From contig NZ_CP039934.1 in assembly GCF_009792295.1 (NCBI RefSeq), forward strand, positions 2,190,501 to 2,254,500: a stretch of 64,000 nucleotides of DNA, read 5' to 3'. This document shows, one piece after another, positions 23,802 to 32,700 of this stretch. The DNA comes from Myroides fluvii. GTDB taxonomy: Bacteria > Bacteroidota > Bacteroidia > Flavobacteriales > Flavobacteriaceae. The position numbers and the translations under genes are program-made. The notes beneath the pieces were generated by a model that saw only the letters and a list, made by a program, of their open reading frames with translations, was not told where the DNA came from and made no database searches. Numbering within the stretch: position 1 is the first letter of the stretch; every line of letters begins with the position of its first letter.

Positions 23802-24318
23802 TTTTGAAGTATTTGAAGCGTTGTCGTTGGATAATGCTTCAATTTTTGTAAACAAATACAAAACTGCTGCTAAGGAGATTGAAAGGCAAACGGGATTGAG
23901 TCATATTGCGATATTGGTTCAAGCAGCGCTTGAGAGTGGTTGGGGGTTAAAAGTAGTTGGAAATAATTTCTTTGGCATTAAGTGGACTGGAAAGGGAGAG
24001 AAGCAACTCGTTACAACGACTGAAATTCTTTGGAGTCCTAATGTAAAATTTCCTGAGGTGTTATCGATGACTAAACGCGCAGATGGTAAATACGTGTATA
24101 AAGTCAAGGATTGGTTTAGAAAATATGATACACCGGAACAAAGCTTTCAGGATCATGTGTTGTTTTTTCAAGAGAATAAGCGCTATGCTAAAGCTTGGGA
24201 GGTTCGAGGGGATTATAATCGCTTTTTTGAAGAAATTGCTAAGGCTGGATATGCAACTGCGGATAATTATGCAGACTACCTTAAAAGTGTCGCTAAATCA
24301 GTAATTAAACGTTTATGA
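23788..24318 (+). CDS. Endolysin, GH73-type N-acetylglucosaminidase
   Basis: 176 aa. The motif SHIAILVQAALESGWGLKVVGNNFFGIK carries the catalytic glutamate E49 in A-A-L-E-S-G-W-G and the N-N-F/L-F-G-I-K sequence typical of GH73/FlgJ-like glucosaminidases. The C-terminal part with KYDTPEQSFQDHVLFFQENKRY and YATADNYADYL is also typical of this fold. No signal peptide, so access to peptidoglycan depends on the holin. It lies in a holin-endolysin-spanin cassette and its stop overlaps the spanin start (ATGA). Confidence 0.92.
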   Translation: MKEINFEVFEALSLDNASIFVNKYKTAAKEIERQTGLSHIAILVQAALESGWGLKVVGNNFFGIKWTGKGEKQLVTTTEILWSPNVKFPEVLSMTKRADGKYVYKVKDWFRKYDTPEQSFQDHVLFFQENKRYAKAWEVRGDYNRFFEEIAKAGYATADNYADYLKSVAKSVIKRL

Positions 24319-24791
24319 GAATAGTTGTATTGTTGATTGTGATGCTTGGATTAGTAGCACAATCTTGTGGATCTCGTAAAGTTGAAAAACATAGTAAGTC
24401 ATCTTTGGAAGAAACGAGTACTTCTCTCCAGGAGCAAACAAAAGTTACCGAGATTCAATTTGATAGAAAAAGGATTTTCGAGATTATGCGAGAGTTAAAT
24501 ATTCGCAATGGATCTATAACTTTTAATCCGGATGGTTCCGTCACGGCCAAGGGCGATGAGATTGATTTGAAGAATAAAGAAGCTGGCGAGGAATTGGAAT
24601 CGATTGAGGTGAAGGAAGAGGATACTAAGCTGGATCTTGATCAGAAGGAAAAGAAAACTGAAGAGGATAACGGAAAGAAGGTGGATCGAGAGCAATTTGG
24701 TTGGTGGGGGATTATTGTACCAATAGGGGTAATTGGATTTTTGATTTACATGTTTAGAAAGTCATTGAAAAAAGTAAGCCGACTGTTTTAG
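24315..24791 (+). CDS. Probable unimolecular spanin (lipoprotein plus C-terminal TM)
   Basis: 158 aa. A lipoprotein signal peptide (IVVLLIVMLGLVAQSC, lipid-attached cysteine C18) is followed by a charged, coiled-coil-like periplasmic region of about 110 residues (EETSTSLQEQTKVTEI, then KEEDTKLDLDQKEKKTEED) and one C-terminal membrane span at about 129-147 (WWGIIVPIGVIGFLIYMF) with a basic end. Outer-membrane lipid anchor plus inner-membrane span in one chain is the defining layout of u-spanins such as T1 gp11, which fuse the two membranes at lysis. It directly follows the endolysin. An ordinary phage lipoprotein is the alternative, but the C-terminal span argues against it. Confidence 0.75.
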   Translation: MRIVVLLIVMLGLVAQSCGSRKVEKHSKSSLEETSTSLQEQTKVTEIQFDRKRIFEIMRELNIRNGSITFNPDGSVTAKGDEIDLKNKEAGEELESIEVKEEDTKLDLDQKEKKTEEDNGKKVDREQFGWWGIIVPIGVIGFLIYMFRKSLKKVSRLF

Positions 24792-24803
24792 TCGGCTTTT
24801 TTT
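24776..24803. terminator. Bidirectional terminator between spanin and antisense cargo gene
   Basis: AAGCCGAC (24776-24783), loop TGTTTTA, GTCGGCTT (24791-24798), then a T-run to 24803. The stem contains the stop codons of both convergent genes, so the late operon ends here. Confidence 0.85.
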
Positions 24804-25507
24804 ATTGTGTAAGCTTTGTACAAAAATGGTATTGCTTCTTTGTTTATGAAATCTATATAATTTACAAAGTGTTCAAGTGCTTTTTCAGATCCTTCCATAT
24901 AATTGAAGTTATCTTTAAATATCTTATTTTCTTTATCATATACAATTTTCGCTTCAATATTTGAAATATTATGGATAAAATCATTTCGAATACTTAATAT
25001 TGGCAACAAATTATCATTATTAATTAATTTATTAAAAGTATCGTTGAGTTCATTATTTTTAAATGTCTTATTTAATATTTTATCAACCTTACCTTTAGTG
25101 ACAACCTTTTGTATTCCAAGGTTAAACATAATATTTATCAGATGTAAAAACCTATCAAAAGAACCACTAATTTTCAAATAAAACATTTCGTAATTTGTTT
25201 CAAAAAGCAAACTTGTAGCTACTTGTTGTTCATTACCAAATTGATTTGGGTTCTTACTTGCGTAATATAGTCCTATTGATAAATAGTGATTAGCAACACT
25301 AATGTGATTAATCATTTGTTCATAAAAAACTTTTTGCTCTTTAAGATAACTAGAATGGAAAATATTTTCTCTATTTAATTGTTTTTCATCATTCTTTTTA
25401 ATTGCATCAATATCATATTTATCTAATTCAGGATATTTCTGATAGATTGCTTTCATATTTTCTTTACTTGGGAAAGTAAAATCATCCCATTTCAATTCTG
25501 TTTTCAT
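24788..25507 (-). CDS. Antisense HEPN-domain cargo protein (Cthe_2314-like)
   Basis: 239 aa. Helical throughout; the segment LLPILSIRNDFIHNISN contains R174-N-D-F-I-H179, the R-x4-H motif of HEPN RNase domains, preceded by KLINNDNL. Length and arrangement (long N-terminal helices, HVSVANHYL-like NHISVANHYLSIGLYYA, then the motif two thirds along) resemble the Cthe_2314-type HEPN family. It lies antisense between the lysis genes and the attachment site, the classic spot for lysogenic-conversion cargo, and is strikingly AT-rich. No nucleotidyltransferase or antitoxin partner is adjacent. A role in defence or exclusion is inference. Confidence 0.68.
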   Translation of the reverse strand: MKTELKWDDFTFPSKENMKAIYQKYPELDKYDIDAIKKNDEKQLNRENIFHSSYLKEQKVFYEQMINHISVANHYLSIGLYYASKNPNQFGNEQQVATSLLFETNYEMFYLKISGSFDRFLHLINIMFNLGIQKVVTKGKVDKILNKTFKNNELNDTFNKLINNDNLLPILSIRNDFIHNISNIEAKIVYDKENKIFKDNFNYMEGSEKALEHFVNYIDFINKEAIPFLYKAYTIKKAD

Positions 25508-25664
25508 TTCAAAAAAATTAGATGCTTACATGTTTTACACTTCTTGTAAGTTAAGAAATAATATAAGAAAGGTTGTACTAAATATTTTTAGTATACAATA
25601 AGTATACATTATTATGTGTTTTGTTTTATTATGTTGTTGATTATGTTGTTTTTAATTATTTTTT

Positions 25665-25686
25665 ATCAAACCCCATTTCGGTCACA
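25665..25686 (+). other. Candidate right attachment site in a tRNA 3' end
   Basis: ATCAAACCCCATTTCGGTCA plus CA reads like the end of a tRNA: T-loop TCAAAC, T-stem 3' strand, acceptor 3' strand and discriminator base, with no 5' tRNA part before it. A strong terminator follows at once, as downstream of an expressed tRNA. Phage DNA ends and host genes begin here. The complete tRNA would be at the left end, outside the window. Confidence 0.5.
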
Positions 25687-25724
25687 AAAAAGCGCAGATA
25701 ACATCTTGTTATTTGCGCTTTTTT
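25686..25724. terminator. Strong intrinsic terminator after the attachment site
   Basis: A 17-bp stem with one G-T pair: AAAAAAGCGCAGATAAC (25686-25702), loop ATCTT, GTTATTTGCGCTTTTTT (25708-25724). Flanked by A6 and T6, so it can work in both directions. It would have terminated the tRNA transcript before phage integration. Confidence 0.85.
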
Positions 25725-25833
25725 AGTTAGGCGTAATGAGAAATCAGGGATTGGTGAATTTTTAAGCATAGTTGTCCTTAGCGAAAACTATACACTAAGA
25801 TCACGTATAATGCCTTGCAACCTCTCCTCTTTA

Positions 25834-26133
25834 TTATTTAGGCTCTAACTTTAGATACTTGTTTTTTCCGAAAGTGATATAGTATAATGCGAAGAAAGGG
25901 CTTGTACCTTTTAAATTGAAGTATTGCATTTTGCCCTCTTGTATTGTAAAGGAGAGGTCGTTGGATTTGCACCAATCAATTTTAGCAGTAAGTGTATGGT
26001 GACCTGAGGGAATATCAAATACTTTTGTTTCTCCATCTTCTATCGTTCCAATCTTTTTTTCTCCTAGATAAATAGCTATTTTACGTGCCTTGTTAGAAAA
26101 TTCAGAACTGCGTTTAACTACAATTTTTGACAT
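25834..26133 (-). CDS. Small PEGA-like protein
   Basis: 99 aa without signal peptide. Residues 20-55 (IAIYLGEKKIGTIEDGETKVFDIPSGHHTLTAKID) follow the PEGA-type pattern: short strand, V/I-x-G, small-polar turn, then L/I-x-x-G-x-H-x-L-x-A-x. The C-terminal half (SFTIQEGKMQYFNLKG) continues as beta strands. Such small beta proteins in Bacteroidota are often of unknown role. It is the first host gene after the prophage and stands alone on the minus strand. Confidence 0.72.
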   Translation of the reverse strand: MSKIVVKRSSEFSNKARKIAIYLGEKKIGTIEDGETKVFDIPSGHHTLTAKIDWCKSNDLSFTIQEGKMQYFNLKGTSPFFALYYITFGKNKYLKLEPK

Positions 26134-26186
26134 GGGTATTGGTTTAAAAAGTAAGGAGTTGATTGCGTTTTATTGTATCCTATTTT

Positions 26187-26648
26187 TTACGCCTTCAGTT
26201 TGTGGTTTGTGTATTTTAAGAATAAATCGACAATGGGATAATGAACTTCCATAATCTCTTCTTTAGAAAAGTTGGATAACGGAAACCATTGTAAAGCTTT
26301 GATATCATCTTTGGGGTGAATGTCGCTTGTTTCGAAAGGAATTTCTAAAAGGTAAAGATGGGTAATGATTTTGTCTTTGTGGTTTCTGTATCGAGGGTCG
26401 TCAATTTTAGTAGATCCTACGTACTTAATTTCGTCTGCAAGAGCTACGAGATTGGTTTCTTCAAATAACTCTCTTACAGCGGCTGTTTCATAGCTAGAAT
26501 CGTCTGCGTCAACGAAACCGCCAACAAATCGCCATTTGGGTTCGTGTTCTTTTCGGCCTAATAAAAGAGAGTAGGTGTGGTCTGGATTTAATCGCAACAC
26601 AGCAATATCGACTGTAGGAATTGCGTTTGGATAAACTTTTTCTTGCAT
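26187..26648 (-). CDS. NUDIX hydrolase
   Basis: 153 aa. The Nudix box is recognisable as GGFVDADDSSYETAAVREL followed by FEETNLVAL: the R-E-L-x-E-E-x core is intact. The spacing from G to R is one or two residues longer than canonical and the final G of E-E-T-G is N. The fold is otherwise standard, starting with PTVDIAVLRLN and with LLLGRKEHEPKWRF before the box. It would hydrolyse a nucleoside-diphosphate derivative; ADP-ribose or a flavin/CoA derivative cannot be distinguished. Probably monocistronic. Confidence 0.9.
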   Translation of the reverse strand: MQEKVYPNAIPTVDIAVLRLNPDHTYSLLLGRKEHEPKWRFVGGFVDADDSSYETAAVRELFEETNLVALADEIKYVGSTKIDDPRYRNHKDKIITHLYLLEIPFETSDIHPKDDIKALQWFPLSNFSKEEIMEVHYPIVDLFLKYTNHKLKA

Positions 26649-26683
26649 TTTTTGTTGTTTTGAGGAGATGAAGGTAAAACAAA

Positions 26684-26709
26684 AAAGGCTGAAATTACCT
26701 TCAGCCTTT
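26684..26709 (-). terminator. Intrinsic terminator after murF
   Basis: AAAGGCTGAA (26684-26693), loop ATTACC, TTCAGCCTTT (26700-26709). On the minus strand the stem is followed by a T-rich run, right after the murF stop. Confidence 0.85.
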
Positions 26710-26712
26710 GTG

Positions 26713-28017
26713 TTATTTTAAAAATGAAATGATTTTTTCCAAAGCCATTCCTCTTGATCCTTTAATTAGAACGGTGTGATTGGCTAATAATTGGGCTACG
26801 TCTTCGTGTTGAGCTAAGAAATCCGCAAGCGTTTCATAAAAGGATATCGCCGTTGCCGTTGTTGTATCTTTTGCTTTTGCAAATTCTTTTCCGATGAAGA
26901 ATGCTTGTTCAAAGGTAGTTTCCTCTACTTGTTGAATGATGTTTTGATGCTCTTTTTCACTGGCTGTACCCAACTCAAACATATCCCCTAAGATGTATAT
27001 TTTAGATGTGGTAGCAGGTAATTGGTTAAAATTAGCTATAGCGAGCTCCATGCTAGAAGGATTCGCGTTATAAGCATCTAGCAAAATGACGAATGGCTCT
27101 TGCTTGATCCATTGGGAGCGATTATTGGTGGGGATATAATCTTGAATGGCTTGACTAGCTTCGGCCAACGAAACACCAAAATACTGTCCAATTGCCACAG
27201 CTGCCGCTATATTGGTTGCATTATATTGCCCAGTCAAATGAGAGGTGATGCGTTGTTTTTCTAGTTGTATTTCAGCTAATTCAGTATGTTGAATTATTTC
27301 AATTTCTACGTTTGCCTCTGTTTCTTTTGAGCCAAAAGTAAATCTAGAGAAGGTTATGGTTTTTGCGTCTTGTCTAGGGTCATTCATATTGACAAAGGCA
27401 ATTTTGTGATTATCCTCTAAGTAATCGTAGAGTTCACTTTTTCCTTTGATTACTCCTTCAAAACCGCCAAAACCTTCTAAATGAGCTTTGCCAAAATTGG
27501 TGATATAGCCATAATCTGGTTGGGCAATGGCACATAAAAGAGCAATTTCGTTGAGGTGATTGGCGCCCATTTCTACAATTCCAATATCGGTTTCGTCATC
27601 AAATTGAAGTAAAGTTAGAGGTACTCCAATGTGATTGTTGTAATTTCCTTGGGTTGCTTTGACGTTGTATTTTCGACTTAAAACAGCTTTAATTAGCTCT
27701 TTGGTTGTTGTTTTTCCATTGCTACCCGTTAAGGCAATAATAGGAAGACCTAATTGCTGTCTGTGGTAGTTGGCTAATTGTTGTAAGGCTTGTAAGGTGT
27801 TGGGAACAAGAAACATTTTCTCTCGGTCCGTTACAAGTTTAGGATTGTCCATGATTACATAGCGCGCTCCTTTATTCAATGCGTCCTGTGCAAATTCATT
27901 TGCGTCAAAATTTTCGCCTTTTAAAGCGAAAAAAAGACTGTTAGGTGTAATGTTTCTCGTGTCAATTGATATGCCGTCAGCTTCTGCGAAGCAGCTGTAT
28001 AATTCTTGTATATTCAT
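26713..28017 (-). CDS. murF: UDP-N-acetylmuramoyl-tripeptide--D-alanyl-D-alanine ligase
   Basis: 434 aa, normal MurF length. ATP-binding loop ALTGSNGKTTTKEL at 95-108; N-terminal domain with SIDTRNITPNSLFFALKGENFD, a MurF signature; central NNHIGVPLTLL and VEMGANHLNEI; C-terminal domain with DAYNANPSSM and GDMFELG. It adds D-Ala-D-Ala to the UDP-MurNAc-tripeptide in the cytoplasm, the last soluble step of the peptidoglycan precursor. It lies just downstream of gldJ with a terminator between them; this gldJ-murF adjacency is common in Flavobacteriaceae. Confidence 0.96.
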   Translation of the reverse strand: MNIQELYSCFAEADGISIDTRNITPNSLFFALKGENFDANEFAQDALNKGARYVIMDNPKLVTDREKMFLVPNTLQALQQLANYHRQQLGLPIIALTGSNGKTTTKELIKAVLSRKYNVKATQGNYNNHIGVPLTLLQFDDETDIGIVEMGANHLNEIALLCAIAQPDYGYITNFGKAHLEGFGGFEGVIKGKSELYDYLEDNHKIAFVNMNDPRQDAKTITFSRFTFGSKETEANVEIEIIQHTELAEIQLEKQRITSHLTGQYNATNIAAAVAIGQYFGVSLAEASQAIQDYIPTNNRSQWIKQEPFVILLDAYNANPSSMELAIANFNQLPATTSKIYILGDMFELGTASEKEHQNIIQQVEETTFEQAFFIGKEFAKAKDTTTATAISFYETLADFLAQHEDVAQLLANHTVLIKGSRGMALEKIISFLK

Positions 28018-28033
28018 CTGTCAAAAGTAAAAA

Positions 28034-28061
28034 AAAAGTCCTAATTAAAATTAGGACTTTT
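28034..28061 (-). terminator. Intrinsic terminator after gldJ
   Basis: GTCCTAAT (28038-28045), loop TAAA, ATTAGGAC (28050-28057), extended by A-T pairs on both sides. The minus-strand side ends in a long T-run (A-run at 28028-28037 on plus). Confidence 0.85.
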
Positions 28062-28085
28062 AAAAGAAATATAGGTTATCTTATT

Positions 28086-29603
28086 TTAGTTTTTCGTTTT
28101 GCGAATCACTTGTTTTTGACCCACTTTAGTCATGGCTAAACGGAATCCGATATAATCAGTAGCTTGATCTTCAGGATAGAATCTTCTCGTTGCAGGATCT
28201 AACCAATAAGCTCTGTCTTTCCAAGAACCACCTTTGATTACACGGCTCTTTTCGTTGAAAATATTCGTGATTTGTTTTTCTTTTTTGCTTGCAGCAGCTG
28301 TTTCAGCATCCTCTTGATCTGCTGTTTGTGTTAAATCAGCATCATAAGCAATTTGTGAAACTTGCCCTGGTAAGTTGCGCAATCTTAAGCGACCATTAGA
28401 CAAGGTGTCGAACTGAACGGTTTGATCCGTTACGATTTGTGGCTTTCCATCAGGTCCGATTTGATTTTTGTAATAAATGTTCCCTTTGAAAAAGTTAAAA
28501 TCAGTATCGATTTGATCAATTTGCGGATCGTAAACATCTGCTACCCATTCTGCAACGTTACCAGCCATGTCATACAAACCGAAATCGTTAGGAGCATAAG
28601 ATTTTACAGCATTTGTGATGTCTGCATTATCTGTAGCCCAACCTGCGATTCCACCGTAATCTCCGCGACCTTGTTTGAAGTTAGCATATTGAGATTTTAA
28701 TGTATTGTTGCGGCTTTTTCCAGATTTTTGAGTAGGATTTTCCCAAGGATATGTCTTTCTACCTTGGTAGTTGTTGTATTCTCTCGTACCAGCCATTCCA
28801 ATTGCTGCATATTCCCACTCTGCCTCAGTTGGTAGACGGTATTCAGCTGTGAAAAGACCATAGTTCATTGTCGCATAAAGGTTTTTTTCTCCTTCTTTTG
28901 CTTTATTTTTTACACCGCGATATACGATATCTGTATTACCTCCGTAAACAGCTTCTGGATTCGCTAAATACGTTTCTGTACTAAAGTGTGCATCAGCATA
29001 AGCTTCCACAATCTTAGCGTCTTTTTTCAGATACCCAGCTCTTTCTAAAGTTAACTCATTAACTCGGTCTGTTCTCCATTTTGCGTAATCATTTGCTTGT
29101 AACCAAGTTACTCCAACCACAGGGTAGTTAGCGTACGCAGGATGTCTTAAATAGCTGGAAATAAGTGTTTCGTTGAAACCTGAACCACTTCTCCAAACAG
29201 TTGTATCTGGCAAGGCGCTTTTGTAGATTTCTGCATAAACTTGATTTGTAGGAGGAAAAACACTCTTAAGCCAGTACAAGTATTCATTATAGGCAATGTT
29301 GGTTGTCTCAGCCTCATCTAAATAAAAAGATTGTACATACTGTTGTTTTGGATTGTTGTTCCAATCAGCCATGATGTCATCTTGTACTCTTCCCATTGTA
29401 AAAGCACCCCCTTCAATGGATACCATACCCTTAGGATTCTGCTGTTCAAAATTCGTGTTGTACTGAAAGCCTCCTTTTTTATCATTTATTTTCCAACCAG
29501 TAGCAGAAGAAACTCCATTATTTGTGTTACTGCAACTCGTTAAACCAACTGTAGCTAGTAGGCCAGCAAGCAGTTGTAAAGTCATAAGTCTATTAATCTT
29601 CAT
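28086..29603 (-). CDS. gldJ: Gliding motility lipoprotein GldJ
   Basis: 505 aa with a lipoprotein signal (MKINRLMTLQLLAGLLATVGLTSC, cysteine 24). The body is an FGE-sulfatase/SUMF1-like fold: GMVSIEGGAFTMGRVQDD near 60, YPVVGVTWLQANDYAKWR, RLPTEAEWEYAA near 275, DMAGNVAEWVADVY and SRVIKGGSWKDRAYWLDPATR, FIGFRLA-like DYIGFRLAMTK at the end. The domain is structural here and not known to act as a sulfatase-modifying enzyme. In flavobacteria GldJ is required for gliding and stabilises GldK and T9SS components. Located divergently from porU. Confidence 0.95.
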   Translation of the reverse strand: MKINRLMTLQLLAGLLATVGLTSCSNTNNGVSSATGWKINDKKGGFQYNTNFEQQNPKGMVSIEGGAFTMGRVQDDIMADWNNNPKQQYVQSFYLDEAETTNIAYNEYLYWLKSVFPPTNQVYAEIYKSALPDTTVWRSGSGFNETLISSYLRHPAYANYPVVGVTWLQANDYAKWRTDRVNELTLERAGYLKKDAKIVEAYADAHFSTETYLANPEAVYGGNTDIVYRGVKNKAKEGEKNLYATMNYGLFTAEYRLPTEAEWEYAAIGMAGTREYNNYQGRKTYPWENPTQKSGKSRNNTLKSQYANFKQGRGDYGGIAGWATDNADITNAVKSYAPNDFGLYDMAGNVAEWVADVYDPQIDQIDTDFNFFKGNIYYKNQIGPDGKPQIVTDQTVQFDTLSNGRLRLRNLPGQVSQIAYDADLTQTADQEDAETAAASKKEKQITNIFNEKSRVIKGGSWKDRAYWLDPATRRFYPEDQATDYIGFRLAMTKVGQKQVIRKTKN

Positions 29604-29768
29604 GTTAAAAACGGGTAAATAATTTGACGCAATATAAGAATTAACGATTAATTAGCAATATCCTTGCTATGAATATTTTAAAAAAAACTTAATTTTTGTG
29701 TTCAAAAATAATTATGATTATCTAAATAACGCTTTTTTTATTCGTGTATTGTGTATGGAAAAAATAAT

Positions 29769-29776
29769 TATTTTTG
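29769..29776 (+). promoter_or_regulatory. Bacteroidota -7 promoter box for porU
   Basis: TATTTTTG fits TAnnTTTG and lies 20 bases before the porU start at 29797. A TTG 17 bases upstream may be the -33 element. Confidence 0.45.
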
Positions 29777-29796
29777 CCTAGGAATAATTCTTCCTC

Positions 29797-32700
29797 ATGC
29801 AAATATATATGAAAATAATTATTAATACACTACTGATTCTTACTTGCTTTACACTTTTTTCTCAGTCGAGAAGATTAGAGCTGAAATGGGAAAATAAACA
29901 GGTTGAACAGGCCTTGTCTCTTGACGATTTTGACGTGGCCAAAATAGATAAAAATTTAACATTTGAAAATGTTAATAATAAGTTAATTTATTCTGTTTTG
30001 GAAACAAATATTCCGCCTGGTTTTAAAAATAATGTACGAATTCTTCAAGTTACTTACGAAGATTTAGATGCAAATTTGGTATCTGAGGCTAAGAAAAAGT
30101 TGTATCAAGAGGAATTAAATATGCAAATAAAAACGGCAAATGTCAATCATATTGCTCAAAGTTACGTGTATTTTTCACCAATTCTTTACTCAAATGGGGT
30201 GTTAAAGCGCGTAAAAAGCATCTCTTATGTTGTGGAAAATCAATCTTCCCTACCAATACAAAAGCAAAGTGACAGGAATAGTGGCAGGAATTTTATATCA
30301 AATACTGTGCTTAAGCAAGGAAGTTGGTTCAAATTCGGGGTCACTAAAACCGGAATTTACAAGTTAGATAGAAGTTTTCTCAATCAATTAGGAGTGCCTC
30401 AAACTATAGATCCACGTACAATTCAGATCTATGGAACAGGTGGAAAAATGCTGCCTTTGCTTAATCAAGCGAATTATCCCACTGATTTACAAGAAAACAG
30501 TATATATGTGCATGGTGAAGCTAAAGGGACGTTTAATGCTGAGGATTACATCTTGTTTTATGCTGTAGGAGTTGATCAGTGGAATGAAGAAAGTTTAACC
30601 TATAAGAATTTATATGTTGATGAAGGCGTGTATTTTTTGACTTATGGACAACAACAAGGGCTGAGAATTTCCAATTTTGTTGAACCTTCCGCTAGTGAAG
30701 TCACTACAATAACGACATTTGATGGACGGGTCTTTCACGAACAAGAACTTGTAAACATCGGTAAGCTTGGTAGAAAATGGTTCGGAGAAGAGTTTGGGAT
30801 TGTTAATAATCGCAGTTTTTCATTGGAATTATTGCATTTAAAAGCAAGTGAACCCGTTACTTTTGGTGTGAATACAGCTTCGAGTTCGTATGGAAATACG
30901 TCTTTTTCTTATTCAATTAACAATCGATTTGTCGGAGCTGTTTCTTTTTTTCCAATTCGAAGTGCTACAACAAAAGGATATGAAAGTTTTTTTGAAAAAG
31001 AGGAGTATTTTAATACGCCAGCTGTTGAGGTGACACTTACATATCAAAATGGAGGCGTACCTAATTCGAAAGGATATTTGGATTATATTGAGTTTTTGTA
31101 CACCGGAAACTTGATCGGAGGATCAAAGCAGTATCGTTTCTCTAATAAGAATGCAAGAACAACAACGGGGATTATTCGCTGGAGTTTGTCGAATACGAAT
31201 CAAGTACATCGCATTTGGAATGTCGCGGATGTATCCGCCATTAGCACACTCGCTGTTGGAAATCAGAGTCAGTTTAGTTTTAAAACACATGGAGGAGCGG
31301 AACAGTTGTTTCAAGTAGAAATTCCAACAGATTATTATGCGCCAACTCTATTGCTGAACAATCGCGTTCGCAATCAAGACCTTAAAGGAACCGTTCAGGC
31401 GCAAGGCCTGGTGGATTACCTTATTATTACCAATGAAGCTTTTGCATCTGCAGCGCAACAATTGGCACAATTTCATCGTCAAAATAACAGTCTAAATCCC
31501 CTGGTCGTTACTGTAGAGCAGATTTATAATGAGTTTTCATCAGGACAACAAGACGGTGTGGCGATTCGCAATTTTGTTCGTTATGTATATGAGAACATGC
31601 AACAAAAGGGAGGAGCCTTGAAATACCTCAATTTATTTGGTACTGGATCGTACGATTATAAACAGAGAATTGAGCAAAACGCCAATATTGTTCCCTTGCA
31701 TTACGGAATGAGTAAATTGAAAAAAGCGCAAAACAGCAACTCTAACTTCTCCATGTATACTACTTTTATGTCGGATGATTTTTATGGATTGCTCGATGAA
31801 GGAGAGGGGGATATGTACAATTTGGTTTTTGGAATTGACGTTACCGTTGGAAGGATGCTAGCGAAGAACGCAGAAGAAGCCAACCAAGCTGTGCAGAAGA
31901 TTATAGCTTATCATGGAGAACAAGCAAGAGGACGTTGGAAAAATAACCTCGTTGCCATGGCAGATGACGTGGATAAGTCATCTGATTATGTGTTACAAGA
32001 GGAGACGGATACTATTGTTACTCGTATATTATCGCATAATCCATTTTTTAATGCAAAGAAAATTTATTTAGACGCTTATGTTCAAGAAACTTCTGCGGGA
32101 GGAAATCGCTATCCACAGGCGCGTTTAGATTTCTTAGATGCTATTGAAAAGGGAGCTTTGTTTGTCAATTATTTAGGACATGGAGGAGAAGATGGGCTAG
32201 CGCAAGAGCGTGTTTTTACCCTTGAAGATGCTCGAAAATTAACCAATGAGAATAAATACCCTGTCTTTTCTATTATAACGTGTGAGTTTAGTCGATTTGA
32301 CGATCCAAACTACACTAGTGGAGGGGAAGTGTTGTTTAATAATAGTAAAGGAGGTGCAATTGCTTTAATTGGGACTACAAGAGAAATTGGAATTGATATT
32401 GGACGCTTGTTGAATCGAACGTTTACGGATTTGTTTTTTGAAAACGCAACCACTTATACCATGGCGGATGCATTAAGACACACAAAGAATACCTATACCA
32501 ATAGAGATAAAAATGTCGTTTCTTATATTGGTGACCCTGCATTGAAAATTGCTTTGCCCCATTTAAAAGTAGTGTTGTCTCAAGTTAATGATGAGGAGGT
32601 GACACAAACGGTTAACAATCCAGTAAAGGCGTTGGATTACGTAAAAATGAAGGGAGAAATACAAGACGAGAGCAATCAGTTAATTCAATCTTTTACAGGG

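Larger units (their letters stand above)
1..25686 (+). mobile_element. Siphovirus-type prophage (left end outside window)
   Basis: Gene order is regulator, replication initiator, DnaB, HNH, TerS, TerL, portal, protease, capsid, connectors, tail tube, frameshifted chaperone, tape measure, tail tip, holin, endolysin, spanin. This is the order of HK97/lambda-like siphoviruses and nearly all genes run on the plus strand with overlaps of 1-20 bases. The right boundary is set at a tRNA-3'-end-like stretch directly before a strong terminator, after which ordinary chromosomal genes begin. No integrase, excisionase or left attachment site is visible, so the element continues to the left. Whether it is inducible cannot be told from sequence. 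Confidence 0.93.
25508..25833. other. Prophage-chromosome junction without genes
   Basis: About 325 bases with no credible coding region. Contents in order: an inverted repeat CTTACA-N14-TGTAAG (25525-25550) just upstream of the antisense cargo gene, possibly its operator; a paired GTATAC-aataa-GTATAC motif near 25592-25608; very AT-rich DNA; the tRNA-3'-end-like stretch at 25665-25686; a strong terminator hairpin; and about 100 bases of ordinary host spacer. Confidence 0.6.

Noticed and set aside
26187..26648. Broken NUDIX gene because of the altered Nudix box
   Set aside because: The R-E-L-x-E-E core and the rest of the fold are intact and the frame is complete; the box is a variant, not a pseudogene.
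28086..29603. Formylglycine-generating enzyme
   Set aside because: The SUMF1-like fold is present but protein length, lipoprotein signal and neighbours are those of GldJ, which is not known to have this activity.
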